A DNA stretch of 64,000 bases from Daphnia carinata (taxonomy: Eukaryota; Arthropoda; Branchiopoda; Diplostraca; Daphniidae), in contig NC_081338.1 of NCBI RefSeq assembly GCF_022539665.2, positions 6,064,446 through 6,128,445 of the forward strand, written 5' to 3'. The position numbers were made by a program, and so were the translations under genes. Shown piece by piece: positions 48,357 through 57,772 of the stretch (position 1 is its first letter; each line of letters starts with the position of its first letter). Under the pieces are notes generated by a model. The model did no database searches. It was not told the DNA's origin and saw only the letters and a list, made by a program, of their open reading frames with translations.

Positions 48357-51035
48357 TTTGAGAATTAAAATAAAAAATTAAAATATTACGTGCACGTGAA
48401 AAAAATGGTTAGCGATGTGCTTTCGTCCGTAAATGGAGACGGGAGGACGATCCGCTTGCTAGCAGATTCCGTCCGCGACTGAATTGAATAGCGACTACTT
48501 CCGATGCGCGACATTGTTCGGCGCACATCCGCGGCGGATCTTTGCGTTGCGCACGGAAATAAAGGATCAACAATAATTCGTCTTCTTCCTTTGGAGTGTT
48601 TCTTTTTTCTTTTCTCCTCGACGCTATGGCCGAGTTCATTTGTGATGACGACAAGATGGTTGAACTTGATTGAACTTCACTCTTGAAATTGGGAATCATC
48701 CAATCGACAAAAGCTAGTGAGCTCTGAGACCAACCATTTCTTTATTGACATTGATTCAATCAAAGTTCGTCTTTCACATATTTCGCCCTCTCCTTCTTTT
48801 TTGGCTTTTGATTATGCCACCCTGATTGATCTCCGTAACGTTTTCTCTCCTCTCCCTTCGGTGATTGAATGTTATTTCTTTTGAACGGCGGGGACGGATT
48901 AGACCGTTGATCGAATTCGAGTTTTCGTCCAGCATTACGGATGTTAATGTACCAAAGGCGATTAAAAATGATGAGGTTACCATGCGCCATCACATCATGT
49001 GCTGTTTGCTTTTTTGAAAAAAAAAACAACTTCCTCGTAAGATGGCAGCACGAGTTAAAAAAAAATTAAAAAAATTGATTTATTTCATTCGTCTCAAAAT
49101 CCTGTAACCGAAAATTTATTCGTTAATTTCGTTCAATGGATGGGTTCATTAACTTTGCTGTGCGTTAGAACAGACTACGTTTGTTGATTGCGATTCTTGT
49201 CTCGTTTTATTTCGGATATGGCAGGCTGGTAGGACTTTGTGGTTATTCAAAAGAAAACAATGGCCGTGCCCTAAGGGTTTTCTTTTGAACTAGTCGTTAC
49301 AATCATTTGTAACTTGCGTCTTTCAAAGGAAAAAAAAAATGGAAGTTAACAACATTAAAAGGAACTATTATGAAGGAAGAGATTTATGAATCTTAACACA
49401 TAAAAAAAAAAAAAGAAACCTACGATTTTTTTTTTTTTTTTGGCGCACTTTACGTCGAGGGCACGATTACGTAGGTAAATAACCTTTTGATCGGGTTGTT
49501 ATTAATGAGGGAAGCGAGTCAAGATTTTTGAACTTAACGGGCATGTTGTTGACTTGCCAAGCTCTTCCCGCACGCACCCGTTGAGTCATCGTCGGCGGTC
49601 TAATCGAATCCGCAGAATTTTTTATTACAATAAATCAAGATTGTTTTAAAGGGAGGAAAGAAAAAAATTATTAAAAATTTTTTTTTTTTTGAAATAATGA
49701 TTTATTTTGAAATGTTTCAACCGACTGTGAAAAAGATGATGTTACATTACTAGGCATATCTACAAGGGCATTAAAAATCGGATAGTTTTCATAAGATATG
49801 AGCCATTGTCTCTTTTTTTTCCCTTCATAGGCCATTTGACTTAAATATGCATTGACTTCCGGTTCATTATTTATTATGAAAAACCAAGTTTATTGTGTAT
49901 ACAATTTCTCTCTCTCTCTCTCACGCACAGCCATCGCGAAACCTTGTTTTCTTTTAGAGATATCCTTCAAACTTAAATGATTCTTTTACAATTGAATCGT
50001 CGAACGGGCAGGGGGCTTTAATACTATCGAGACTGCAATTTATTAAATAAGATGTCGCTACGGTAGCATTGTTGATTTATAAAGAGAGTGACATATTACA
50101 GTTTGCACGCCTCCCCATGTTGAGCCTCTCATTGGATAAACACACACGTGCCAGCAGCCACACAAAGACATCTGGTAGCTAAGATTCTTTTTGATTTTGC
50201 CTCCCCCCCCCCCCTTCTTTATTTTTTATTTCTTTCCTCTTATTGATTCGGACCTCTTTTTGTGGTGTTTATGACTTGCTTGCCTATTGGCAAATACCAC
50301 GTGATGGTAATAAAGAGGCACGCAAGTGTGTACACACTTGACATCAAATATTGAGAGAAGAGCAATCAACTTTTTGTTTTGTTCCCTATTTTCGAGAGTT
50401 AATTCGCATACGTGGCGAATGTTACAATTACGTTGCAATTGTCACGTGGCTGATTTTCGCTCGAGTGGATTCCTAATTAGACGATTTTTTCATGCGAATT
50501 ATAGTTTGTATTTTGGCAGTAGGATGTGTTCGGATTGCGCATGGACTTTTCTCACTTGGCACAAGTAAATTTGAGCAGCACTCTATTTGATAGTGATCCA
50601 CGCATTTGAATATGTTTTCGGCGTTTTGATGTAATGCGCTTAAAACAAAAATGATCAACTTTATCCGGTCCGTATATGTAAACTATACGATGTCGTAAAC
50701 GACTCCCATATTTGAATATGTTACTTTTTTTTTTTTTTCAAATGGATACTACTTGAATCTCGTTTACATTTAGGGTTCCCTTTTTTTTTTTCATGTTTCA
50801 TTTGCGTGTTATTCTCTCGAATGACTTGAATTCATTTAAAAACAATGCTTTTCGCTTGATTAAATTTTGCCTAACAGATGGCGATAGTGTCGTTTGTACG
50901 TGCACTCCGCCGGAAAGACATAATCTTTTAATATTGATTTGCCAACACGTTGTAATGTCGTATTTCCTTTGATCCATTGTTTTAGATGCGAAACTGTGCC
51001 TTCAAACAGATCCCTCCTCCTTTTTTTTTTTTTTT

Positions 51036-51070
51036 CATCGGCGATAGCTAAAACAATGTTATCGCCGATG
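51036..51070. repeat. Perfect 11-bp inverted repeat (hairpin)
   Basis: CATCGGCGATA at 51036-51046 is the exact reverse complement of TATCGCCGATG at 51060-51070, with a 13-nt loop. One wobble and one further GC pair can extend the stem to 13. Confidence 0.75.
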
Positions 51071-51085
51071 GGCAGTGCACCATGA

Positions 51086-51093
51086 TGACGTCA
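51086..51093 (+). promoter_or_regulatory. Palindromic CRE with adjacent half-site
   Basis: TGACGTCA followed two bases later by TACGTC, 16 bp after the inverted repeat and 2.7 kb upstream of the copy B start. Confidence 0.35.
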
Positions 51094-52142
51094 TTACGTC
51101 CTTCACATCTCCCCGTTGCGGATATTCGCTATTTTGTTTGAGGCAGGAAAAGAAAAGAACGAAAAAAACATTAATTGGGCTATTCCAATCGTGCAATTCA
51201 ATTTGATTAGGCTCAGTCCGCCACGAGAAAAGCGTTTTCAATGTGTGGCTGATATTTTGATTGAATCAACAATTCAATTTGCCAATTGTGTTTATCGATC
51301 CGCCTTCGAGTCTGATTGCGGCGTCTACGGGCCCACCCTGTTATTGCTAATGACATCCTTGTTTTGATTTGGGGCGAATATGAAAAGAAAAAAAACAACA
51401 TTGCCCAGCACGTGATCAGCTGATTTCGAACAGAAGCTAACGGAAGAAAAAAGGATAAGAAAAGCTTTTCATCCTCGCGATTCTTCGACGACTTCAAAGT
51501 TGTTTGATTTTCAAGAAGCCATCAGACAGGTCTTTTGATTCGCCTCCCTTTTATTTGAATTGTTTACAGCAGCAGAAGAATCATCAGCGCGCTTTTTAAG
51601 GGCGGCTCTGGCTGATCTTAAAGTGCGTCCGGAAAATGGTTTATGATTCCAATGTTATCCACACTCATAGGGACCTTTATTTTTTATTTTTTTTTTTTTT
51701 TTTACTGTTAAATAATAGTCTTTATATCCGACGAATGGCTTCGCCCAGTTTTACCGTCACATCCAATCATGCGTCGGCCTTAACACAGAAATCCCTAGTC
51801 ATTCATTATTGTGTTATCCTAGGCTTTCGCTATTCTTTTTTCTCCTTACAAAACATTCCATCTGATCCTGTTTTTGTTTTTTTGTGGTGGTGGATTGACC
51901 CAGATCAAGATCCCCGAACTATACATCATTCGCTATTTTCACAGCATCCGTAGATGTCCCTTCTGGCTGCTCTATTGGTTAAAGTGCTGCCGGCATCTAA
52001 TGCAATCGGTGAACTCGATCGTATAAGAAAGCAAAAAAAAAAAAAAAGAAGAAGGCAAAAGTCCTGACATTAGAGGGTGTGTGTGTGCCTAGATATCCGG
52101 TATAGCCGAGTAAAATGTTTGTGTTCTTGCGTTTTATATAGT

Positions 52143-52162
52143 GGGGGGGGGGGGGGGGGGGG
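52143..52162 (+). repeat. Poly-G tract (20 G)
   Basis: The longest mono-G run in the window, in non-coding sequence. Confidence 0.9.
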
Positions 52163-53836
52163 ATGAATGATGAAACGTCTTAGCCTCACATCTTGACAAC
52201 CGGAGATGCTATTTCGTACGGTGCGGTTGGGCTTCTTTTTCCTTATAAACGGGAAGGGAAGTAGGGGAAACCAACAGTGTTAGATCATCGCGATGATTCC
52301 AATCCTTTTTTTTTTTTTTTTTTTTCCTTCTCACTGTATCGACCTAAAGAGAGCAACTCATCCGGAATAACGTCTTTTTATAAAGAACGCGGAAGTGTAG
52401 CGCGTTAGAAGGGGGGGGTTTAGTGACTCTTTGCTGTCTGGCTACATCAAAACTGCATTGAAAGAAGAAACACACAAATGTTTAACCCCCTCCGTTGAAT
52501 CTATCCTTGTAATCTAATATGGACAGTCGTAGACAAAAAAAAAAAAAAAAAAAAAAAAAAACGAGAGGGAAAACCGTATAATATTGTGCGTATGACCCTG
52601 TACGTTTCTTCCTTTTTTTTTTTTTCACAAAATGTCGGTGGATTGGTTTTATACGATGGTCATTTACGTTTTTTTTTCTTCCCCTTTTTCTCTCTCTCTC
52701 TTTCGACAGTTGTGTGGATGCGCCGCACTTTTGGCGAGTTTTGGAGAAATAAACGAAGAAAGGTCGTCAAAAACGGAAGCTGTATCCTTCGTGAAAAACA
52801 AGTTTCCCGCACGTCGTCGTCTGATTTTTTATTAGCATCGTAAATTTCTGATTGATGCCAATTGAAGGCATTTTTACAATCTTGGAAAAAGGTCTAATCA
52901 TATACTTGGCCCGTCAGATTTTATGGATGCAGTAAAAAACAAAAAAAAAAAAAAGGAAAAAGAAAATAAGGAAAACGTTTACGTCTGTCTCATTATGCAT
53001 ACCCGATAACCTTCACGAACGACGGTTTGTGATCGATTGCCGGAAACGGACAAATTGCTTCCAACACGGTAAATTTATTTCTTTTCATTCAATTTCAGAA
53101 TTTGAATGGCTCGTTGTTTTTATTTTCTTTCCGTGGTGCCCAAAAGGCTGATCCATTAGTTCAATGATTGAAAAATGGAACTGCGGAATCAGTTGATCAC
53201 GAATGACACTTATTTTGTATTTTTCAGGAACAGCCGGACAGAATCATCATGTAAAAGGGACTGAACATTATTTCACTTTCCATTTCAATATTACAAGACA
53301 ATTTGTAACTCATTTTTCAAACTCCTCGTCGTTTCTTTCGTTCAAAATCAGTTGCAATCACGTATTTCGCCATAGGGTTTCTGCCAAGGTGAGTTGATAG
53401 TGTGTTGTCCATCACCGGCACCTTACTAACGATATGTCTGTCAACAGATGGCGATATTGAAATAGATTTCGTTGTGACTGCACTCCGCTAGATGGCTTTC
53501 CGAGAAAGAAAGGCAAGTACTTAACATCCTTAATTCTGCATGTACAGTACAGTACGACATGTGCAGCTGTTGATGAGAAGAATAGAAATCGTCTACCGTA
53601 ACGGTTGACTAATGGTCAGAAATTAAATCATCTTTTCTCGACCTAGTTTTCCCTTTCTTCGGTATTTCGGCTGAGGATATGAAAAACGATGTCAGCGGGA
53701 AGCAATAAAGAGACGAGCTTTAGTTTCTGGCAGAATGTTTATTTACAGATTTGTGGTAATCTTACAGCACGTGGTGAAAGTACAACGAAAAAAAAAAAGA
53801 AGAAGAAACGAGCGAAAGCAAACCAAAATCTGACGG

Positions 53837-53869
53837 TATATAATCCGATCCCTGTGCCGTCCAGTCAGT
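53837..53869 (+). promoter_or_regulatory. TATA box and TCAGT initiator of the secreted-protein gene
   Basis: TATATAA at 53837-53843 and TCAGT at 53865-53869. The distance from the TATA start to the initiator A is 30 bp, the canonical arthropod spacing. This places the start site near 53867, about 82 nt before ATG 53949. Confidence 0.8.
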
Positions 53870-53948
53870 CTAAACATACCCAACTGTTCAGACTAATAAC
53901 GCAAGATCTTTGAGTTTTGCGTTTTCGTGATACAACCCCTTATTCGCC

Positions 53949-54579
53949 ATGACTTTAATTTTGGTAAGTTAAGTTAAATGACCAATCAATTCATTTTTCG
54001 AAAATGTTATGTATTTGAAATTTTCAGTTGAGGAAACGCACGACATGCTTTACTTACTTGGTTTTGCTTCACGTCTCCGTCGTTTGGGCCGGCATTGAAA
54101 CTCATTCGTCCTCCAGTCTACCCAGCACGATTTCAGTCGTGACGCAGGATTCGCACAACGGGACAAATTCAACAACCAAACTTTCAACAAGTAACGAGGC
54201 CCTGTCTGCCATGTTGGAAGGAGGAATCTTCGACGATGCAAATAACGTGGGGTCACCTCAATTACCAACGGAAGCAGCTAGAACCAACGTGTCATCGACT
54301 ACGACTTCTGCTCCGATAGATCTCCCCCTGTTTTATCCATCATCACCTAATTATCAACCAGGTAAGCGCTACGGTCCTCTTCGTGAAACTTACCACCCCC
54401 TGCCGGCCCGAGTGAACAAAGATTCGTTTCGCCGCCCAGCTGGATTAACCCCCGTCAAACCGAGATTTTTGGGCTTTCCTCCGATATCCAACACACGTGA
54501 AAATGTCGGTCTGGAAATCAACTGGGCGGCGAAAGTCGGTCGAGCTCATCGTTCGTTTTACGATTTTTTGTTGGCTTGA
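53949..54579 (+). CDS. Secreted protein resembling a neuropeptide precursor
   Basis: Two exons, 53949-53963 and 54028-54579 (567 nt, 188 aa). An intron inside the signal-peptide region is common in arthropod peptide genes. Residues 1-26 form a signal peptide (basic RKR, then FTYLVLLHVSVVWA). The mature part contains no Cys. Residues 30-100 are Ser/Thr/Asn-rich with N-glycosylation sites. Next come FYPSSPNYQPGKR (107-119), in which Gly-Lys-Arg is a classical amidation and cleavage signal, and further basic sites (RR 140-141, GR 176-177). I do not recognise any known arthropod neuropeptide. A TATA/initiator promoter fits a regulated gene. It could instead be a cuticle, matrix or seminal protein. 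The gene model is well supported, the function is not. Confidence 0.78.
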
Positions 54580-54709
54580 TTTTTATGTCCTCCCATTTTG
54601 TGTCGAATGTTTGAGCTCTCGTTGCGTAAACTTTGTGGCTAATGTTTATATACCTTAAAATAGCTTCAAAGCTGATGCTTTGAAATATACAAATTGTTTT
54701 GCAAATAGA

Positions 54710-54715
54710 ATTAAA
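54710..54715 (+). terminator. First candidate poly(A) signal after the secreted-protein gene
   Basis: ATTAAA 131 nt past the stop. A canonical AATAAA follows at 54912-54917. Use of the second would place the hairpin at 54757-54799 in the 3' UTR. Confidence 0.4.
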
Positions 54716-54756
54716 GAATGGTTTACATCAACTTGATGATAACGCAGACTTTTGTG

Positions 54757-54799
54757 TTGGTTAGCACGGCTCAAATGTCTTTTGGGCTGTGCTAGCTAA
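54757..54799 (+). repeat. Long RNA-type hairpin with a 5-nt loop
   Basis: Nineteen consecutive pairs (54757-54775 with 54781-54799) form if G-U pairs are allowed: a 14-pair core TAGCACGGCTCAAA / TTTGGGCTGTGCTA with two G-U wobbles, plus five outer pairs. Wobbles rather than mismatches suggest selection on RNA of the + strand, but no comparative evidence is available here. Confidence 0.55.
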
Positions 54800-55400
54800 A
54801 TTTATTTGGCAAATGAATAAGTTAAAAAAAAAAGAAAGAGGTAATACAATACCGGAGAGACGTAAGAGTTTACGGAAGTTATAGTCTGTCAATTTGCAAG
54901 TGTAGAACCCCAATAAAGAAAATATTCAAATTTTTTTTTGTGCAATTTAGGAGAATTCGAAAATTGAATACGGACAATCGCTAGGTAAAGAAACGGAATG
55001 GAATGGACATATTTATTCCCTATCTGTTTTGGGAAGACCGAAGCCATTCCTAACATGATTGTAGTCCCATATTACTTTTAAAGGTAATTATCCATACCAT
55101 TCGCTTAAGTCAAAATTATTTAACTTGTTGCATTGAATGTTTACCCAAAGTATATCTTCTATTAGAAAAAGAACCCTGTCTTTGACGCGTATTAGCGGTG
55201 GATACTCCATAATGTGGAATCAAAATTCAAATTAATGGAAATGTATTCGTTTGCCATAAAGGTGTGCCATATACTCAAGAAAAGGAAGCAGAAAAAGGAC
55301 AGGTAAAATTAACATAATTTAACAGCGGATTTTCGATTCCACTGTTTTCATTTCAGACGTTTTAAGTCGTGAGGAGGTTGACAATCAAAACGGGAATTAC
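54800..55400. other. Convergent intergenic region
   Basis: AT-rich 3' flanks of the two secreted-protein genes. A minus-strand AATAAA (TTTATT at 55012-55017) may end the 55401-55718 gene. No other feature was seen. Confidence 0.4.
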
Positions 55401-55718
55401 TTAATAATGGCCCGTGTGACCTTTAGCTTTGATGCCTTTTACTTTGTAGGACTTGGGAACATGATGTTTTGGAACGTAAACTTTAGCTTTGTGAGCCTTA
55501 TGCGCCTTAAGGTGCGATTCGGCTGCGCCCAAATCAGAGTCCATTAAAGATGCCGTTTCTCCCTTTTCACCTTCCAATGGAACCGCGGAGACCATTGCGA
55601 CCACAGCAAAAAGTGCGAATAGCTAGCGAACAAATTGAAATTTCCATTTAAAAAAAAAACTTATATTCTCAATCAACAGTTAAACTTTAAACGAACTTAC
55701 CAAAAAGACGAGCTTCAT
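55401..55718 (-). CDS. Small secreted Lys/His-rich peptide
   Basis: Two exons, 55718-55701 and 55622-55401 (240 nt, 79 aa). MKLVFLLFALFAVVAMVSAV is a clear signal peptide, cut probably after SAV or SA; exon 1 holds only its first six codons. An acidic propart (EGEKGETASLMDSDLGAAES) is followed by a strongly basic tail with repeated KAH/KAK/KVK units and five His, ending KAKGHTGHY. No Cys. The acidic pro-region plus cationic mature part is the layout of many antimicrobial peptides; a cuticle or byssus-like structural role is an alternative. The family is not recognised. Confidence 0.8.
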
Positions 55719-55764
55719 TTTGTTGTTGTTCTAAACTGTTTGGATGTTCAGATGCAAAGTGTAA

Positions 55765-55793
55765 CTATTGACTGGTGAGCTGGATGTTTTTAT
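55765..55793 (-). promoter_or_regulatory. TATA box and initiator of the Lys/His-rich peptide gene
   Basis: Minus-strand TATAAAA (+ TTTTATA 55787-55793) is followed about 25-30 nt later by CCAGTCAATAG, an initiator-like element. The 5' UTR would be about 45-50 nt. Confidence 0.65.
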
Positions 55794-55799
55794 ACTTGA

Positions 55800-56429
55800 A
55801 GTGCGCACCTGCTGGGGCATGAGAGAAATTTGCATTTTCTTCATGCAATATCGGCAAAAACATCAGGGAAGTCTATGGGCCTTGAGCTGGTTTCCATTTC
55901 GAACTAATAGTTTTCAAATTTTCTAGCGAATGATGAAATATGCTGCATGTGTGTGTGCCATGCCCGTCATATGCGTCTACAGTTAAATGCATTTACCGCA
56001 ACCACAGGAATGTGTTACGACCGTGAAAAAAAAAAAAGAAAACAACAGACGGACAACTTCTAGGAGAAAACAAAACGCTCTCCTAGTCCGTCTGTTATTA
56101 TTTCGTTGTCTATGTGTTTGAAGTAACAAACGAGTTTTGTTCAACTTAGTGAAAACTCTCCTCACATACGAAGACCCTGAGAATAAGTTTATGCGTTTGC
56201 CAGTTGATGATGTAATCAGCTTTATTTGAGAACTTTTAGTATATTAACATGTGTGGAGACTTTAACATTCTAATTTTACCAATGTTATTAATATGTGTTA
56301 CATTTCATTTGCTAGAAATTAAATTTTCTAAATTTATCGATTTCAGTTAAGGCAAGCCAACAGGAATGTAGTACCAAATGGGACAATTTCCTTCGGATAA
56401 TAAATGTGTTGGGAGGATTACGGTCCTGT
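55800..56429. other. Intergenic region with a hairpin
   Basis: Between the promoter of the basic peptide gene and the 3' end of the metallothionein gene. It contains the inverted repeat described at 56044-56096; nothing else was supported. Confidence 0.4.
56044..56096. repeat. 18-bp interrupted inverted repeat
   Basis: AACAGACGGAC (56044-56054) pairs with GTCCGTCTGTT (56086-56096), and TAGGAGA (56061-56067) with TCTCCTA (56079-56085). The left arm carries a 6-nt insertion (AACTTC). The loop is 11 nt. The perfect arms suggest a foldback element remnant or a structured RNA. Confidence 0.7.
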
Positions 56430-56928
56430 TCATTTACAGCAAGAAGCTTTGCATCCGCAACCAACAGGACAACGGCAATCACTTCCGCATCCACCACCTA
56501 GTAGAAAATACGACATGTAAAAGGTTAGTTCAGTAGGCATATGATAACACGATTGCATTTTTCAAGTGAAATTTCATTTTGCACAATGCACACGAATATA
56601 GATGTAGCAAGCAGGTTAAATGTACTAAACATTTATTTTATTTACCTCCGGTGGCACAGTTGCAACCAGAATTTAGACAAGGTGCTCCGTTCGCCCCGCA
56701 CGTGCATTGATCTGTGCAAGTAACGAAAAGTTAAACACACCGGAACAATTAACTTTAGCTACACTAACAATGGAACTTACTTTGGCAACAGTTGCAGCCG
56801 CTTCCGCAAGAACACTTGCCTTCAATTACAAAAAGGTAAACAAGAATCAACGTAAGTTAACAGTCACATTATTTGAGAAAAAAAAAGTTATTGTGAAGGA
56901 ACTTACTCTGACAACAGTCCTTAGCCAT
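56430..56928 (-). CDS. Metallothionein
   Basis: Small Cys-rich protein that binds Zn, Cu and Cd through thiolate clusters in the cytosol. Four tiny exons: 56928-56907, 56819-56781, 56711-56646, 56497-56430, total 195 nt (64 aa). It starts MAKDCCQSKCSC and ends KASCCK. Nineteen of 64 residues are Cys, mostly as C-x-C or CC; there are no aromatic residues or His, as is typical. Every intron is phase 1, so each middle exon is a symmetrical Cys-cluster module, a structure that favours exon duplication. The end of exon 3 and start of exon 4 form a Gly-rich linker (TGGGGC) between two Cys domains. It is divergent from DCAF11, with TATA and metal-response cores upstream. Confidence 0.93.
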
Positions 56929-56999
56929 ATTGATTTGTAAGATGAGTAGTACTTAGCTAACGTCTTAATGGTGATGTGTCTGCCAGCGTTGGTAAAGGT

Positions 57000-57006
57000 A
57001 TTTATA
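57000..57006 (-). promoter_or_regulatory. TATA box of the metallothionein gene
   Basis: TATAAAT on the minus strand (+ ATTTATA), 72 nt before the metallothionein ATG. Confidence 0.7.
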
Positions 57007-57097
57007 CCCCAAAAGTTATGTCGCCACTTCCATTCCGTAAGTTATTAACGTGATCATTATCGAGAAAAATGGCCGGAGAGGGTAAGGTAGGGGTACC

Positions 57098-57104
57098 GTG
57101 CGCA
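57098..57104 (-). promoter_or_regulatory. Metal-response element core (proximal)
   Basis: Minus strand TGCGCAC matches the TGCRCNC core bound by MTF-1, 92 bp upstream of the TATA box, a typical position in metallothionein promoters. Confidence 0.65.
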
Positions 57105-57267
57105 ACAGATATATTGAGGCGTTGACAACTCATGGTTATACGGAAAAAACATCACGAATACGGAAGCTTTTCTGTTTATCGTGGCTGAATTTTTTTATCT
57201 CAGCATCAACACGAGAAAGTTCGGGAGACAGGAAACATGGCATCACGCCTGTCGCTCTTTCTGTGAC

Positions 57268-57274
57268 GTGTGCA
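57268..57274 (-). promoter_or_regulatory. Metal-response element core (distal)
   Basis: Minus strand TGCACAC, a second TGCRCNC match 262 bp upstream of the TATA box. Confidence 0.5.
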
Positions 57275-57772
57275 GCTGATAACGTTTGCTGAATAGTTTT
57301 TTTTTAATGTTTGAAAAACTTGACATGTCATGTTCACTAGACAGTTTGTAAGTAACTAACGCTCAATATGTGCCTAAAAAAAGGCCGTGCATTCCGTCCT
57401 TTAGAAAGTAATTGTGTTAAATTGAAAGAGCGATTCGCGATGGCTGTTCGTAAAGATGGCGAGTTCCGTCCTGCTTTATGATCAACATGGAAAGGCGATC
57501 GGCTATGTTATTTGAATTGTTAGCTAAAAAAATGTGTTCTCACTGTTGCCTTTCAGATTTTGTCGATAGTTTTGAGAGTAAATCGCTAGATGTCGCCTAG
57601 ATCAAAGCTTTTTATCAAACAACTGTCGTCTGCGAGTTGCGTGACATTTTTAATCGGGTTTGCCAAGAACTTTGTTTTTGATTGAACGACAGGGCAACAA
57701 GTTTTTCTCAAGTAAGATTTTTAATCCAACGCTTGTATATTTTTCAAGTATATATTAAATTTTTCAACAGAA

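Larger units (their letters stand above)
48357..53836. other. Gene-poor 5.5 kb upstream of receptor copy B
   Basis: AT-rich and full of homopolymers, including (CT)n near 49905-49921, poly-C 50203-50214 and poly-G 52143-52162. The open frames are short and lack coding character. Noted items are the 11-bp inverted repeat at 51036-51070, the CRE at 51086-51093, and two diverged copies of a short motif at 50873-50910 and 53443-53488. It may hold the promoter and enhancers of copy B. Confidence 0.4.
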
